Assembly (NCBI RefSeq): GCF_017874375.1
Contig: NZ_JAGGLK010000001.1
Location: 635,633 to 699,632, forward strand
Reading direction: 5' to 3'
Length of the DNA: 64,000 nucleotides
Source of the DNA: Methanohalophilus levihalophilus
Lineage (GTDB): Archaea > Halobacteriota > Methanosarcinia > Methanosarcinales > Methanosarcinaceae
Positions 42,334-50,320 of the stretch are shown here, piece by piece. The translations under genes were made by a program, and so were the position numbers. Positions within the stretch are counted from its first letter, which is position 1. Every line of letters begins with the position of its first letter. The notes under the pieces are model-generated. The model was not told where the DNA came from, searched no databases, and saw only the letters and a list, made by a program, of their open reading frames with translations.

Positions 42334-43341
42334 ATGGCAAAAATCAAAGTTGCTATAAATGGATACGGAACCATTGGAAAGCGTGTTGCTGATGCGGTAA
42401 TGCTTCAGGAAGATATGGAAATAATCGGCATATCAAAGACAAGGCCAAATTTCGAAACACAAATGGCAGTCGAGAAAGGCTTTGACGTATACACTCCTGC
42501 TGAAAAGGTCAGCGACATGGAAAAAGCCGGAATAGAAGTTTCAGGCAATATTGAAGACATGGCTGCAAACGCTGATGTTGTGGTTGATTGTACACCAGGA
42601 GGAGTCGGAGAAAACAACAAAGCCCTCTATGAAAAGACAGGCACTAAAGCAATCTGGCAGGGCGGTGAAGACCACGAACTTGCAGGATGCTCATTCAATG
42701 CTATCAGTAACTACAGTGAAGCCCTTGGAAAGGATTTTGTCAGGGTGGTCTCATGTAACACCACAGGGCTGTGCCGGGTACTAACCCCACTTGACAGGAA
42801 TTTTGGAGTTAAGAAGGCCAGAGTTACCCTTATGCGCAGGGCTGCTGATCCAAATGATATCAAGAAAGGCCCAATCAATGCAATTGTGCCTAATCCTATC
42901 AAACTACCTTCCCATCATGGCCCGGATGTAAAAACCGTAATTCCACACCTTGATGTGGCAACAACTGCAGTAAAATTGCCTACTACCCTTATGCACCTGC
43001 ATACCTTAAACATCGAACTTGAAAAGGAATGCTCTGCAGAGGATGTTAAGGAACTCTTTGAACAGCAATCAAGAGTTCGCTTTGTCGGCCAGGGCATTAC
43101 CTCAACTGCAGAAATTATGGAACTTGGAAAGGACCTCGGAAGACCACGTGGAGACATGTGGGAAAACTGTGTCTGGGATGAATCCATAACCATGTACGAG
43201 GGCGAATTATACTTCTTCCAGGCAATCCATCAGGAATCCGACGTAATACCTGAGAATGTAGATGCAATTCGTGCAATGACTGAGCTGGAAAGCGATCCAC
43301 TCAAATCCATTGCAATTACTAACAAAAACATGGGCATTTAA
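42334..43341 (+). CDS. gap: Glyceraldehyde-3-phosphate dehydrogenase, archaeal type II
   Basis: 335 aa. MAKIKVAINGYGTIGKRVAD (NAD(P) site), EDHELAGCSFNAISNYSEAL, catalytic Cys in SCNTTGLCRVLTPL, and the C-terminal ITNKNMGI of archaeal GAPDH. Works in gluconeogenesis and glycolysis. GGAAGG before ATG. Confidence 0.95.
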   Translation: MAKIKVAINGYGTIGKRVADAVMLQEDMEIIGISKTRPNFETQMAVEKGFDVYTPAEKVSDMEKAGIEVSGNIEDMAANADVVVDCTPGGVGENNKALYEKTGTKAIWQGGEDHELAGCSFNAISNYSEALGKDFVRVVSCNTTGLCRVLTPLDRNFGVKKARVTLMRRAADPNDIKKGPINAIVPNPIKLPSHHGPDVKTVIPHLDVATTAVKLPTTLMHLHTLNIELEKECSAEDVKELFEQQSRVRFVGQGITSTAEIMELGKDLGRPRGDMWENCVWDESITMYEGELYFFQAIHQESDVIPENVDAIRAMTELESDPLKSIAITNKNMGI

Positions 43342-43357
43342 TGCCCATTCTTTTTTT

Positions 43358-44167
43358 ATGGAGAACACAAACGAGTTCCTGGACATCTGTGAGAGAGCCT
43401 CAGAAAAAACTATTGAGGCAATCAGCAAACTTGTCGGGACACAAGAAGCCTATAAAGAGATATATGTAGGAGCCGACGGAACTCCCACGCGACTTATAGA
43501 TGAGTTTGCAGAAAAGGCAATTCTGGAAGTCTTTGAAAGTACCGGGATTCCCATGAGAGTACTCAGCGAGGAAATCGGGGAAGTTATTTTTGGAAATAAT
43601 CCGGAAATAACCATTGCGCTGGATCCACTTGACGGTACTTATAACAGTTCAATGGGAATCCCATTCTATAGCATCTCCATTGCAATTGGAAATCTGGATC
43701 TTTCAAGAGTAGATTTTGGATACGTAAGAAACCTTGCAAACAACGATACATATTATGCTATTGCTGGAAAAGGTGCATACTTCAATGGCGAAAGAATCCA
43801 CATATCCGGAAAAAAAGAACTAAAAGAGGCCTGTGCAAGCCTTTACGGATACCGGAAAAATGTTGAGCACACATTAGGAATTGCCAGGGAAATCCGGCGT
43901 GTACGGCTTCTTGGAAGTGTCGCCCTGGAGCTTTGTTACGTTGCATCCGGGAAAATGGATGCTATAGTGGATGTGAGAAACTCATTAAGGCTTGTCGATG
44001 TTGCCGCTGGAAAACTCATTCTTGAGGAAGCAGGCGGCACTGTAACCAATGGTGCAGGAAGACAACTGTCACTTGATTGTAATGTTATAAACAGGCTCTC
44101 CATGGTAGCGTCAAACGGATATGTGCATAAAGCAATACTAGAATGTATTGGGGGAAAATACCAATGA
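43358..44167 (+). CDS. suhB: Inositol monophosphatase / fructose-1,6-bisphosphatase (archaeal IMPase-FBPase)
   Basis: 269 aa from ATG 43358. Metal motifs ALDPLDGTYNSS and LVDVAAGKLI, plus SEEIGEV. Dual-specificity enzymes of this kind make inositol for lipids and fructose 6-phosphate. The start is 16 bases after gap. A stop/start overlap (ATGA, 44164-44167) joins it to the NAD kinase gene. Confidence 0.9.
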   Translation: MENTNEFLDICERASEKTIEAISKLVGTQEAYKEIYVGADGTPTRLIDEFAEKAILEVFESTGIPMRVLSEEIGEVIFGNNPEITIALDPLDGTYNSSMGIPFYSISIAIGNLDLSRVDFGYVRNLANNDTYYAIAGKGAYFNGERIHISGKKELKEACASLYGYRKNVEHTLGIAREIRRVRLLGSVALELCYVASGKMDAIVDVRNSLRLVDVAAGKLILEEAGGTVTNGAGRQLSLDCNVINRLSMVASNGYVHKAILECIGGKYQ

Positions 44168-45000
44168 AAGTCAGGAAAATCGGAATCGTTTCAAGATACG
44201 ATAAAGCCGATGCAAGAGAAATGGTCAAGACTGTGGTCGAGCACTTTAAGGATAAAGTTGGTATCGCAGTCACCCCGAATTCAGCTTCATATTGTAAAAT
44301 TACTGATGCCGAAATCATCCCAATTGAGAGAATGAGGGAAGCAGGCGTTGATCTGATTGTATCCATAGGCGGAGACGGCACGGTCCTGCGCAACATTTCA
44401 AAAATGGATGATCCACTGCCTTTACTCGGCATACACATGGGAAACCTTGGTTTTCTTGTAGAAACCGCTGCAGAGGATGCTATCCCTACGATTGAAAGAA
44501 TACTGGATGGCTTTGAGTATGAAGAGAGAAAACGACTCAGGGTCATGTTGAACGGGAGAGAATTACCCTCTGCTACAAACGAAGTTGTCCTGACCACTGC
44601 AAGACCGGCTAAAATAATGGCTTTCAGAATAACAGTAGACCATTGCATGATAGAAGAAATACGGGCTGATGGCGTGGTTATTGCCACACCCACCGGTTCT
44701 ACCGCTTATGCAATGAGTGCAGGAGGACCAATTATTGACCCCCGCGTAAATGCCACACTTATTGTCCCGCTGGCGCCTTTTAAGCTTTCTGCAAGGCCCT
44801 GGGTAGTCCCGTCAGACAGAAGTATCCGTGTTGAAATCACCATTCCTGAAAAAGAAGCTGCGATTGTTATTGACGGACAGCACAATTTTACCATGAAAAT
44901 GAATGATGTAATTACACTCACAGAAGCGCCAAATCCTGCACGTTTTGTTTCAACGGACATTACTGGTTTTTACCAAAAAGTGGAGTCAAAGCTTCGATAA
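44164..45000 (+). CDS. nadK: NAD kinase
   Basis: 278 aa from ATG 44164. VSIGGDGTVLRNISKMD is the GGDGT catalytic motif, followed by LGIHMGNLGFLVE and DGVVIATPTGSTAYAMSAGGPI. Makes NADP. Coupling to the phosphatase gene occurs in archaea, where fused FBPase-NAD kinase proteins are also known. Confidence 0.94.
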   Translation: MKVRKIGIVSRYDKADAREMVKTVVEHFKDKVGIAVTPNSASYCKITDAEIIPIERMREAGVDLIVSIGGDGTVLRNISKMDDPLPLLGIHMGNLGFLVETAAEDAIPTIERILDGFEYEERKRLRVMLNGRELPSATNEVVLTTARPAKIMAFRITVDHCMIEEIRADGVVIATPTGSTAYAMSAGGPIIDPRVNATLIVPLAPFKLSARPWVVPSDRSIRVEITIPEKEAAIVIDGQHNFTMKMNDVITLTEAPNPARFVSTDITGFYQKVESKLR

Positions 45001-45057
45001 TACCCAATGCATACTTATTTAAATGAGAGCTGAAGTTACGTTCTGACAGCGATTACT

Positions 45058-46242
45058 ATGCCTTCAGATGAATTGTACTCCCGAAACAAACTCATTGATT
45101 ACGTGGACATCAGACCCATTGACATCGAAATTTGCGATGTGACCCTCCGGGACGGAGAGCAGACGCCGGGAGTCGCTTTTACAAAAGAAGAAAAAATGGA
45201 TCTTGCTACAGAATTGGATAATATCGGGATTGAAGTTATTGAAGCAGGTTTTCCGGTAGTTTCAAGTTCTGAAAAAGAAACTGTGAAATCAATCAGCAAC
45301 ATGGGACTTAATGCCAAGATCTGCTGTCTTTCAAGATCAATAACAACAGATGTGGATGCTGCTCTTGATTGTGATGTGGATATTGTAAGCGTATTCATAG
45401 CCATGTCTGATCTCCATCTCAGGTATAAATACCACAAAAGCTGCCACGATGTAGTTGCATGTGCAATGCACACTATTGAATATGCAAAAGATCATGGCTT
45501 AAAAGTAAGATTCGCAGCAGAAGATGCGACACGTACTGATGTAGCTCTCCTCCAGAAAGTCTTCAAGGAGGCGGAAAAATACAATGTTGAATACGTTAGC
45601 ATCGCGGATACAATCGGAATACTCAATCCCAGTACAACTTACTACCTGGTAAGCAAAATCAAAGAAACCGTGAAAACCGACGTTTGCATACATTGTCATG
45701 ATGATCTTGGACTGGCTACTGCAAATACGCTGGCAGCAGCCGAAGCAGGAGCAAAGCAGCTCCATACGACGGTAAACGGGATAGGGGAAAGAGCCGGAAA
45801 TGCAGCCCTTGAAGAATTACTTGTTGCGTTGCGAGTCCAATACGGACTGGAAAGATATGATACGACTGGACTTAACCGGCTTTCAAGGAAACTGGAAAAT
45901 TACTCTGGCCTGACAACACCTGTTAATAAGGCAATTGTTGGAAAGAATGCCTTTACCCATGAATCCGGCATACATGTGATGGCTATTCTTGAAGAGCCCC
46001 GTACATACGAATTATTCAGCCCGGAGATGGTTGGAGGGGAAAGAAACCTGATTGTAGGCAAGCATACCGGAATGAAAGCTCTTAAAGGAATCATAAAGGA
46101 TATGGGATGCAATCTGGAACACGATGAACTCTGCGCTTTAATTGACAGGATTAAAAGCTGTACAGAAGTTAAAAGGGGAATCTCAAGATCCCGGCTCAAA
46201 GAAATAATTCTTGAATTAAAAGAACATGAAGGGCAGCAATAA
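45058..46242 (+). CDS. aksA: Homocitrate synthase-family protein (AksA-like)
   Basis: 394 aa. A LeuA-type TIM barrel: EICDVTLRDGEQTPGVAFTK, EVIEAGFP, HCHDDLGLATAN (metal), GERAGNAALEELL, THESGIHVM. It is the length of AksA (about 400), without the LeuA-type regulatory domain. AksA makes homocitrate and longer homologs for coenzyme B. Assignment against citramalate or isopropylmalate synthase rests on length and end sequence. Confidence 0.85.
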   Translation: MPSDELYSRNKLIDYVDIRPIDIEICDVTLRDGEQTPGVAFTKEEKMDLATELDNIGIEVIEAGFPVVSSSEKETVKSISNMGLNAKICCLSRSITTDVDAALDCDVDIVSVFIAMSDLHLRYKYHKSCHDVVACAMHTIEYAKDHGLKVRFAAEDATRTDVALLQKVFKEAEKYNVEYVSIADTIGILNPSTTYYLVSKIKETVKTDVCIHCHDDLGLATANTLAAAEAGAKQLHTTVNGIGERAGNAALEELLVALRVQYGLERYDTTGLNRLSRKLENYSGLTTPVNKAIVGKNAFTHESGIHVMAILEEPRTYELFSPEMVGGERNLIVGKHTGMKALKGIIKDMGCNLEHDELCALIDRIKSCTEVKRGISRSRLKEIILELKEHEGQQ

Positions 46243-46247
46243 CCCCT

Positions 46248-46775
46248 TCATTCTTCATCCAGATCTTCCTCATCCACATCTTCTTCGTCAAGTTCTTCCA
46301 TATCTTCATTCAGCATGACGACATAGTCAGAAGAGTTTTTCAATGCCGTCGAGAAACCTGGTTGAACTCCGAAAATTATCGTCTCTTTTCCATGCTCATT
46401 GGCTTTGCTTAAAAGAGGTTTAAAATCAGCATCCCTTGTTACAAGGGCAATGGTATCGATGTTGGGGTTGTGGACAAGTTCCATGCCTTCTACGGCAAGC
46501 CTGACATCCACATCGCTGGAACATATTATTGGTTCAAAACCATTGTTTTCTACAGCTTCAACCAGTTTATTTGAAGCGTACTGGTTTAGAAAAACACGAC
46601 CTATTTTGACGTTTCCATACTCTTTGAGGACATCACGGATTTCCTCAAGATTCACATCGAATTCCTTACGAAGGACATTGGGACCATCAACCAAAAGTCC
46701 AATACTTCGGCGTCCTTCCTTCTTTGTACTCAGGTAATTCACAATGGAATTTATCCCGGTTTTAACATTCGCCAT
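46248..46775 (-). CDS. NYN-domain protein (TIGR00288-type)
   Basis: 175 aa. PIN-like NYN nuclease fold: GLLVDGPNVLRKEF (first Asp), ICSSDVDVRLAVEGME, IALVTRDADFKPLLSKANEHGK. An acidic tail (DEEDVDEEDLDEE). Predicted RNA-processing nuclease; convergent with aksA, stops 5 bases apart. Confidence 0.85.
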   Translation of the reverse strand: MANVKTGINSIVNYLSTKKEGRRSIGLLVDGPNVLRKEFDVNLEEIRDVLKEYGNVKIGRVFLNQYASNKLVEAVENNGFEPIICSSDVDVRLAVEGMELVHNPNIDTIALVTRDADFKPLLSKANEHGKETIIFGVQPGFSTALKNSSDYVVMLNEDMEELDEEDVDEEDLDEE

Positions 46776-47088
46776 ACTGCCTCACGATAAATGAAATAAA
46801 TTCAAATAACAATTATAACTGTACCCGCATAATAACAATTAATATCATGAGATGATACGGCTAGGGTTTGGATGTTATCTTATATTACTCTATTGTGAGA
46901 TATTAATCATGATTGAAACTGTTCTTAAAATGCCAAACCAGACAGATGTTAACAACGTTAACAATATAAGTCATTAACAATATATGGAAAACTTGGAGCA
47001 GGAAGTTACATTCAGTACAATTTTCAAAGAAGAAGGATTAGCCACCTCACTTTTTTGTATCCTGCTCCTAATCCATCTAACCTAAAAA
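46776..47088. promoter_or_regulatory. Intergenic region with inverted repeat
   Basis: No supported gene in 313 bases. Contains GTTAAC twice (about 46950-46963) and a 9-bp inverted repeat GGAGCAGGA (46995-47003) / TCCTGCTCC (47060-47068) with a 56-nt loop. A 33-codon frame at 46984 lies between the arms but has no ribosome site. Possible structured leader or terminator of the operon that ends at 47089. Confidence 0.35.
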
Positions 47089-47499
47089 TTATAATTTTTC
47101 CGCAAGCATCCAGCCCCGAATATTTCCGTCTGTACAATCTGAATATTCAACACGGAAAAAATTTACGTGCTTTCTGCCTTCTTTCTTTCTAGAATAGTGT
47201 ATCTCTCCACCATAGAGCAAAAATTCATTCAAAGTATCCTCAAAATGCATCCTTTCACTATTTGTAAGCTCTACTATGGATTCACCATTTCTATACCAGT
47301 TAAAAACCTTGAGCAGGAAAACTTCACGGACTCGTTTGAAGTTATCAGTATTTTCAAAACTATCTAAATAGACAGTATGTTTGAGTTCAGGAGACCATGC
47401 AGCGATTTTTCTCTCGAGATCTATAAAGCTGATAGGAATTTCCTCACCTTCATGCGGTCTTGGCCTGTAAGAGGAAAGCCGCTGAAGCCTGCCTTCCAT
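47089..47499 (-). CDS. Uncharacterised protein downstream of rhomboid, 136 aa
   Basis: ATG 47499, four bases beyond the rhomboid stop (TGA 47506-47504). Mixed charged protein: LQRLSSYRPRPHEGEEIPIS, TVYLDSFENTDNFKRVREVF, IHYSRKKEGRKHVNFFRV. No signal or helix. It is coupled to the rhomboid gene; unknown, perhaps a substrate or cofactor of it. Confidence 0.65.
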   Translation of the reverse strand: MEGRLQRLSSYRPRPHEGEEIPISFIDLERKIAAWSPELKHTVYLDSFENTDNFKRVREVFLLKVFNWYRNGESIVELTNSERMHFEDTLNEFLLYGGEIHYSRKKEGRKHVNFFRVEYSDCTDGNIRGWMLAEKL

Positions 47500-47503
47500 G
47501 AAG

Positions 47504-48370
47504 TCAACTCCCGTAAGTCCTGCGTTTTCTGCCCATGGCTTTAATCCGAAGGCCCATGTAAAGACCAACCGCAATTCCACTCAGGTGAGCAGTATGGGCA
47601 ACCATGTCATTTGTACCCATCAGTGCAAAGTCCAGTATCGCAAACAGGATAAGAGCATGTTTGATTCTCATCGGGAAGAAGAAAACATAAACCGGCAATT
47701 CCGGCGCAAGAATGGTCAGTGTTGCAAAAACTCCCATAATTGCTCCGCTTGCACCAACCAACGGCAGTGTGGTACTTGAAGTAAGCGAAAAACCAATCGC
47801 TGCGACTATGCCAGAAATGAAATAAACATACAGGAAAGTACGATTGCCTATCCTTCTTTCAAGTTCCCTGCCAAAGAAAAACAGAACCATCATGTTGAAG
47901 AAAAGATGGGATAAACTCGCATGCAAAAACATGTGAGTTATGATAGTCCATGGAAGGGAGAAAAGATCGTTCGGATAAAGCTGGAATAAGCCGTAAAAAA
48001 TACCCAAAAATCCCGGAAACAAAACTGAAAGGAATCTGGGAATAAAAAATGCCGCTACACATGTAATTAAGATAGCCATTGATGGGCTGCTGTAAAATGA
48101 ACGACGGGTGCGATAGGCAAAGTCATTTGCCGCTCCCTTGGCAGCTCCTTTTGCTGCATTCTTGAAGAAGACCTTAAACATCTCATCGTTGCCTGGAGAG
48201 CGATAAGTCCTCCCAGCACCGGGTTGGTTCCCAAAACGAGAGGAGCGATCTACGCCTGAGCAGGCATGTTGATGAGGCAACCTGTGTTCTGCACAGAAAG
48301 TATGCCCGCAATAAGGACATCCTGCTAAAAAGGAATCTTGCTTACCACAGATCCAGCAACTGTTTTCCAA
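47504..48370 (-). CDS. Rhomboid protease with N-terminal AN1-like zinc finger
   Basis: 288 aa. Residues 1-40: zinc finger (CWICGKQDSFLAGCPYCGHT, FCAEHRLPHQHAC), AN1 type. Residues about 92-280: six membrane helices with the catalytic dyad in VGASGAIMGVFA (Ser) and VAHTAHLSGIAVG (His). Intramembrane serine protease. The zinc finger plus rhomboid arrangement occurs in archaea. Confidence 0.9.
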   Translation of the reverse strand: MENSCWICGKQDSFLAGCPYCGHTFCAEHRLPHQHACSGVDRSSRFGNQPGAGRTYRSPGNDEMFKVFFKNAAKGAAKGAANDFAYRTRRSFYSSPSMAILITCVAAFFIPRFLSVLFPGFLGIFYGLFQLYPNDLFSLPWTIITHMFLHASLSHLFFNMMVLFFFGRELERRIGNRTFLYVYFISGIVAAIGFSLTSSTTLPLVGASGAIMGVFATLTILAPELPVYVFFFPMRIKHALILFAILDFALMGTNDMVAHTAHLSGIAVGLYMGLRIKAMGRKRRTYGS

Positions 48371-48542
48371 ACTATCCTCCGATAAGAAAATCCGGCTCTA
48401 TGCTTATAATTGTATCGGAAATCGGTATTACATTTGTGATTGAAAGTTCAATAAATAATAGATTATATATACAATATGGACAATTAATCAAATTAAGCAA
48501 GTATGCTTAGAAAAAGAATGAATTGTAACAGGGGTTTGAATA

Positions 48543-48638
48543 ATAGCGATTACAAATGGGCGTTTGCTATTGCTCGTAGGCATGGCGCTTATGGGATTAT
48601 TGGGATTACTTTATCTGGGACTTGAACTTTGTTTTTGA
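48543..48638 (+). CDS. Possible membrane microprotein with non-standard start
   Basis: 31 codons from ATA 48543 to TGA 48636-48638. AITNGRLLLLVGMALMGLLG then LLYLGLELCF, a clean single helix, 8 bases after AGGGG. No ATG/GTG/TTG in the right place; ATA start would be unusual. It may be a small real protein or chance. Lies in the 418-base gap 48371-48788, which otherwise shows only a TATA box (GGCTATATAACC at 48728-48739) for the next gene. Confidence 0.3.
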   Translation: MAITNGRLLLLVGMALMGLLGLLYLGLELCF

Positions 48639-48788
48639 AAGAAGAATTTGCAAATAAATGTTTTGAATTCCGAATTTTTGTTTCTGGAAATGCCTCCTAA
48701 TAACGATTTCTTAACATCGTTTTGTACGGCTATATAACCCATAAATAACACATAATTATGTAACTACATCTGGTGGAGAGTGGTACAC

Positions 48789-49286
48789 ATGTTAAAGAAT
48801 TTTTTAATAGCGATGCTAGTACTGGCGATTGCAATCCCACTTGCAACAGCAGCAAGTGTTACACCGTATTTGTTTGAAAATTGGCAGTCCGGTAATGCCG
48901 AATTCGAATGTGAACAGGCTGGAGGATGTGGAAATGCTGCATACAAAATCGATAATTGGAATGAAACAACTCCCGGCGTAATGGATGGGGAATACGTCCA
49001 TGCAGGCAATACTATAACTATTTCAAACAGTGACAACAAAACCTTTGACTGGAGTTCAGAATATCAGGTTTGCAGAGTGATTGTAAAGGCTGGCACAGAT
49101 GCATACCTCTATAATTATACTGGCGCATACAGCGACACTGGGCTTGTTGCTCCGGAAGGCAAGGATATCAGCCATGTAACATTCTGTTTCACCATTGATA
49201 CGGAAATTCCGGAATTCCCAACTGTGGCGCTGCCGGTTGCTGCAATTCTCGGACTTGCATTTATTTTCCTTCGAAAGAAAGAGTGA
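48789..49286 (+). CDS. PEF-CTERM surface protein 1
   Basis: 165 aa from ATG 48789 (GGTGGAG before it). Signal peptide (LIAMLVLAIAIPLATAAS) and a C-terminal sorting signal EIPEFPTVALPVAAILGL, FIFLRKKE, the PEF-CTERM archaeosortase signal: exported, cut and anchored at the cell surface. The mature part has CEQAGGCGNAAYKIDNWNE and a later CRVIVKAG. Paralog of the next gene. Function unknown. Confidence 0.85.
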   Translation: MLKNFLIAMLVLAIAIPLATAASVTPYLFENWQSGNAEFECEQAGGCGNAAYKIDNWNETTPGVMDGEYVHAGNTITISNSDNKTFDWSSEYQVCRVIVKAGTDAYLYNYTGAYSDTGLVAPEGKDISHVTFCFTIDTEIPEFPTVALPVAAILGLAFIFLRKKE

Positions 49287-49302
49287 TTGCATGAAGTAAA
49301 AT

Positions 49303-49326
49303 GAACATCTGTTGATCCAGATGTTC
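49303..49326 (+). terminator. Terminator after PEF-CTERM gene 1
   Basis: GAACATCTG (49303-49311) / CAGATGTTC (49318-49326), perfect 9-bp stem, followed by a T-rich tract. The same stem recurs after the second gene, so the duplicated unit included gene plus terminator. Confidence 0.75.
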
Positions 49327-49512
49327 GACTTTCTCTTTTCTTTGCCCATACCATCCGAAGCCTACCTTTTCTGGAAAACAGTCTTTGAAAGTCGAATCTC
49401 AGTTTCGAAACATACCTCATAATGATGAGCATCATCCTAAAATATTGAGAAATGTTTATAAAATAGAACTGATATATACTAACTTAAGTAAACATAATTG
49501 AAGGTGGTACAA

Positions 49513-50019
49513 ATGTTGAAGAAAATTATCATAGCAATGCTTGTGCTGGCAGTGGCAATTCCACTGGCAACGGCAGCAAGTGTAGAACCAACGTATTTCC
49601 CTAGCTGGACTCCCCCACCGGGAGGACCTGAAGAGGAATGTAAGCTGGCAGACTCATGTGGAGAATATGCATACAAAATTGAGCCTTGGAATGAAACCAC
49701 AGGAGCAAATGGTACTTACACTCATGCAGGCACGGGTAACACCATTACCATTACAAACAGTAACGGTACATACTTCGATTGGGAATCAGATGATCCGGTT
49801 TGCACGGTAATAGTAAAGGCAGCTACGAGTGCGAATGTGTACTCCTACGGTGCTGCATACAATGACACCGGACTCGTTCCACCCAGTACAAATGCAATAA
49901 GCCACGTAACATTCTGTTTCAACAGTGACTTTGAGATTCCGGAATTCCCAACAGTGGCACTTCCAATTGCTGCAATTCTCGGACTTGCGTTTATCTTTAC
50001 ACGTCGCAGGAATGAGTGA
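49513..50019 (+). CDS. PEF-CTERM surface protein 2
   Basis: 168 aa from ATG 49513 (AAGGTGG before it). Same plan as 48789-49286: signal peptide, Cys-rich mature part (CKLADSCGEYAYKIEPWNE), a Pro-Gly loop (TPPPGGPEE) and terminal EIPEFPTVALPIAAILGL, FIFTRRRNE. Sequence divergence is moderate, so the duplication is not recent. Confidence 0.85.
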   Translation: MLKKIIIAMLVLAVAIPLATAASVEPTYFPSWTPPPGGPEEECKLADSCGEYAYKIEPWNETTGANGTYTHAGTGNTITITNSNGTYFDWESDDPVCTVIVKAATSANVYSYGAAYNDTGLVPPSTNAISHVTFCFNSDFEIPEFPTVALPIAAILGLAFIFTRRRNE

Positions 50020-50034
50020 TTGTATAAACTGAAA

Positions 50035-50059
50035 TGAACATCTGACATCCAGATGTTCA
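50035..50059 (+). terminator. Terminator after PEF-CTERM gene 2
   Basis: TGAACATCTG / CAGATGTTCA, perfect 10-bp stem around ACATC, then CTTTTTCTTTTTTG. Same stem as at 49303-49326. Confidence 0.8.
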
Positions 50060-50177
50060 AACTTTTTCTTTTTTGTAATTCTTTGCTTTAATTCACTTAT
50101 TGTCTTCTGATCTGAAATGTAAACGGTGAAAACAGAGCAAATAATTCTACAAGTATAATCGTGATAAATACTCGTAA

Positions 50178-50190
50178 TGCTTATATATTT
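50178..50190 (+). promoter_or_regulatory. TATA box for the cdh operon
   Basis: CTTATATATTT (about 50180-50190), giving transcription start near 50210 and a leader of about 110 bases before cdhA ATG 50321. The leader ends with an AGGAGG ribosome site at 50305-50310. Confidence 0.6.
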
Positions 50191-50320
50191 GATTCCCATA
50201 GATAGTCCGACAGTCTTCTATACTGTAAATACCGTTGAGTTTTATTCAATTTGTAACGCCCATTGCAGTTGTGGTATTAATTGCAATGTGCAAGAGGCCA
50301 TCCAGGAGGATAATAAAAAA

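Noticed and set aside
50177..50320. Longer N-terminus for cdhA
   Set aside because: The stretch lies over the TATA box and leader. ATG 50321 has AGGAGG and matches known CdhA starts.
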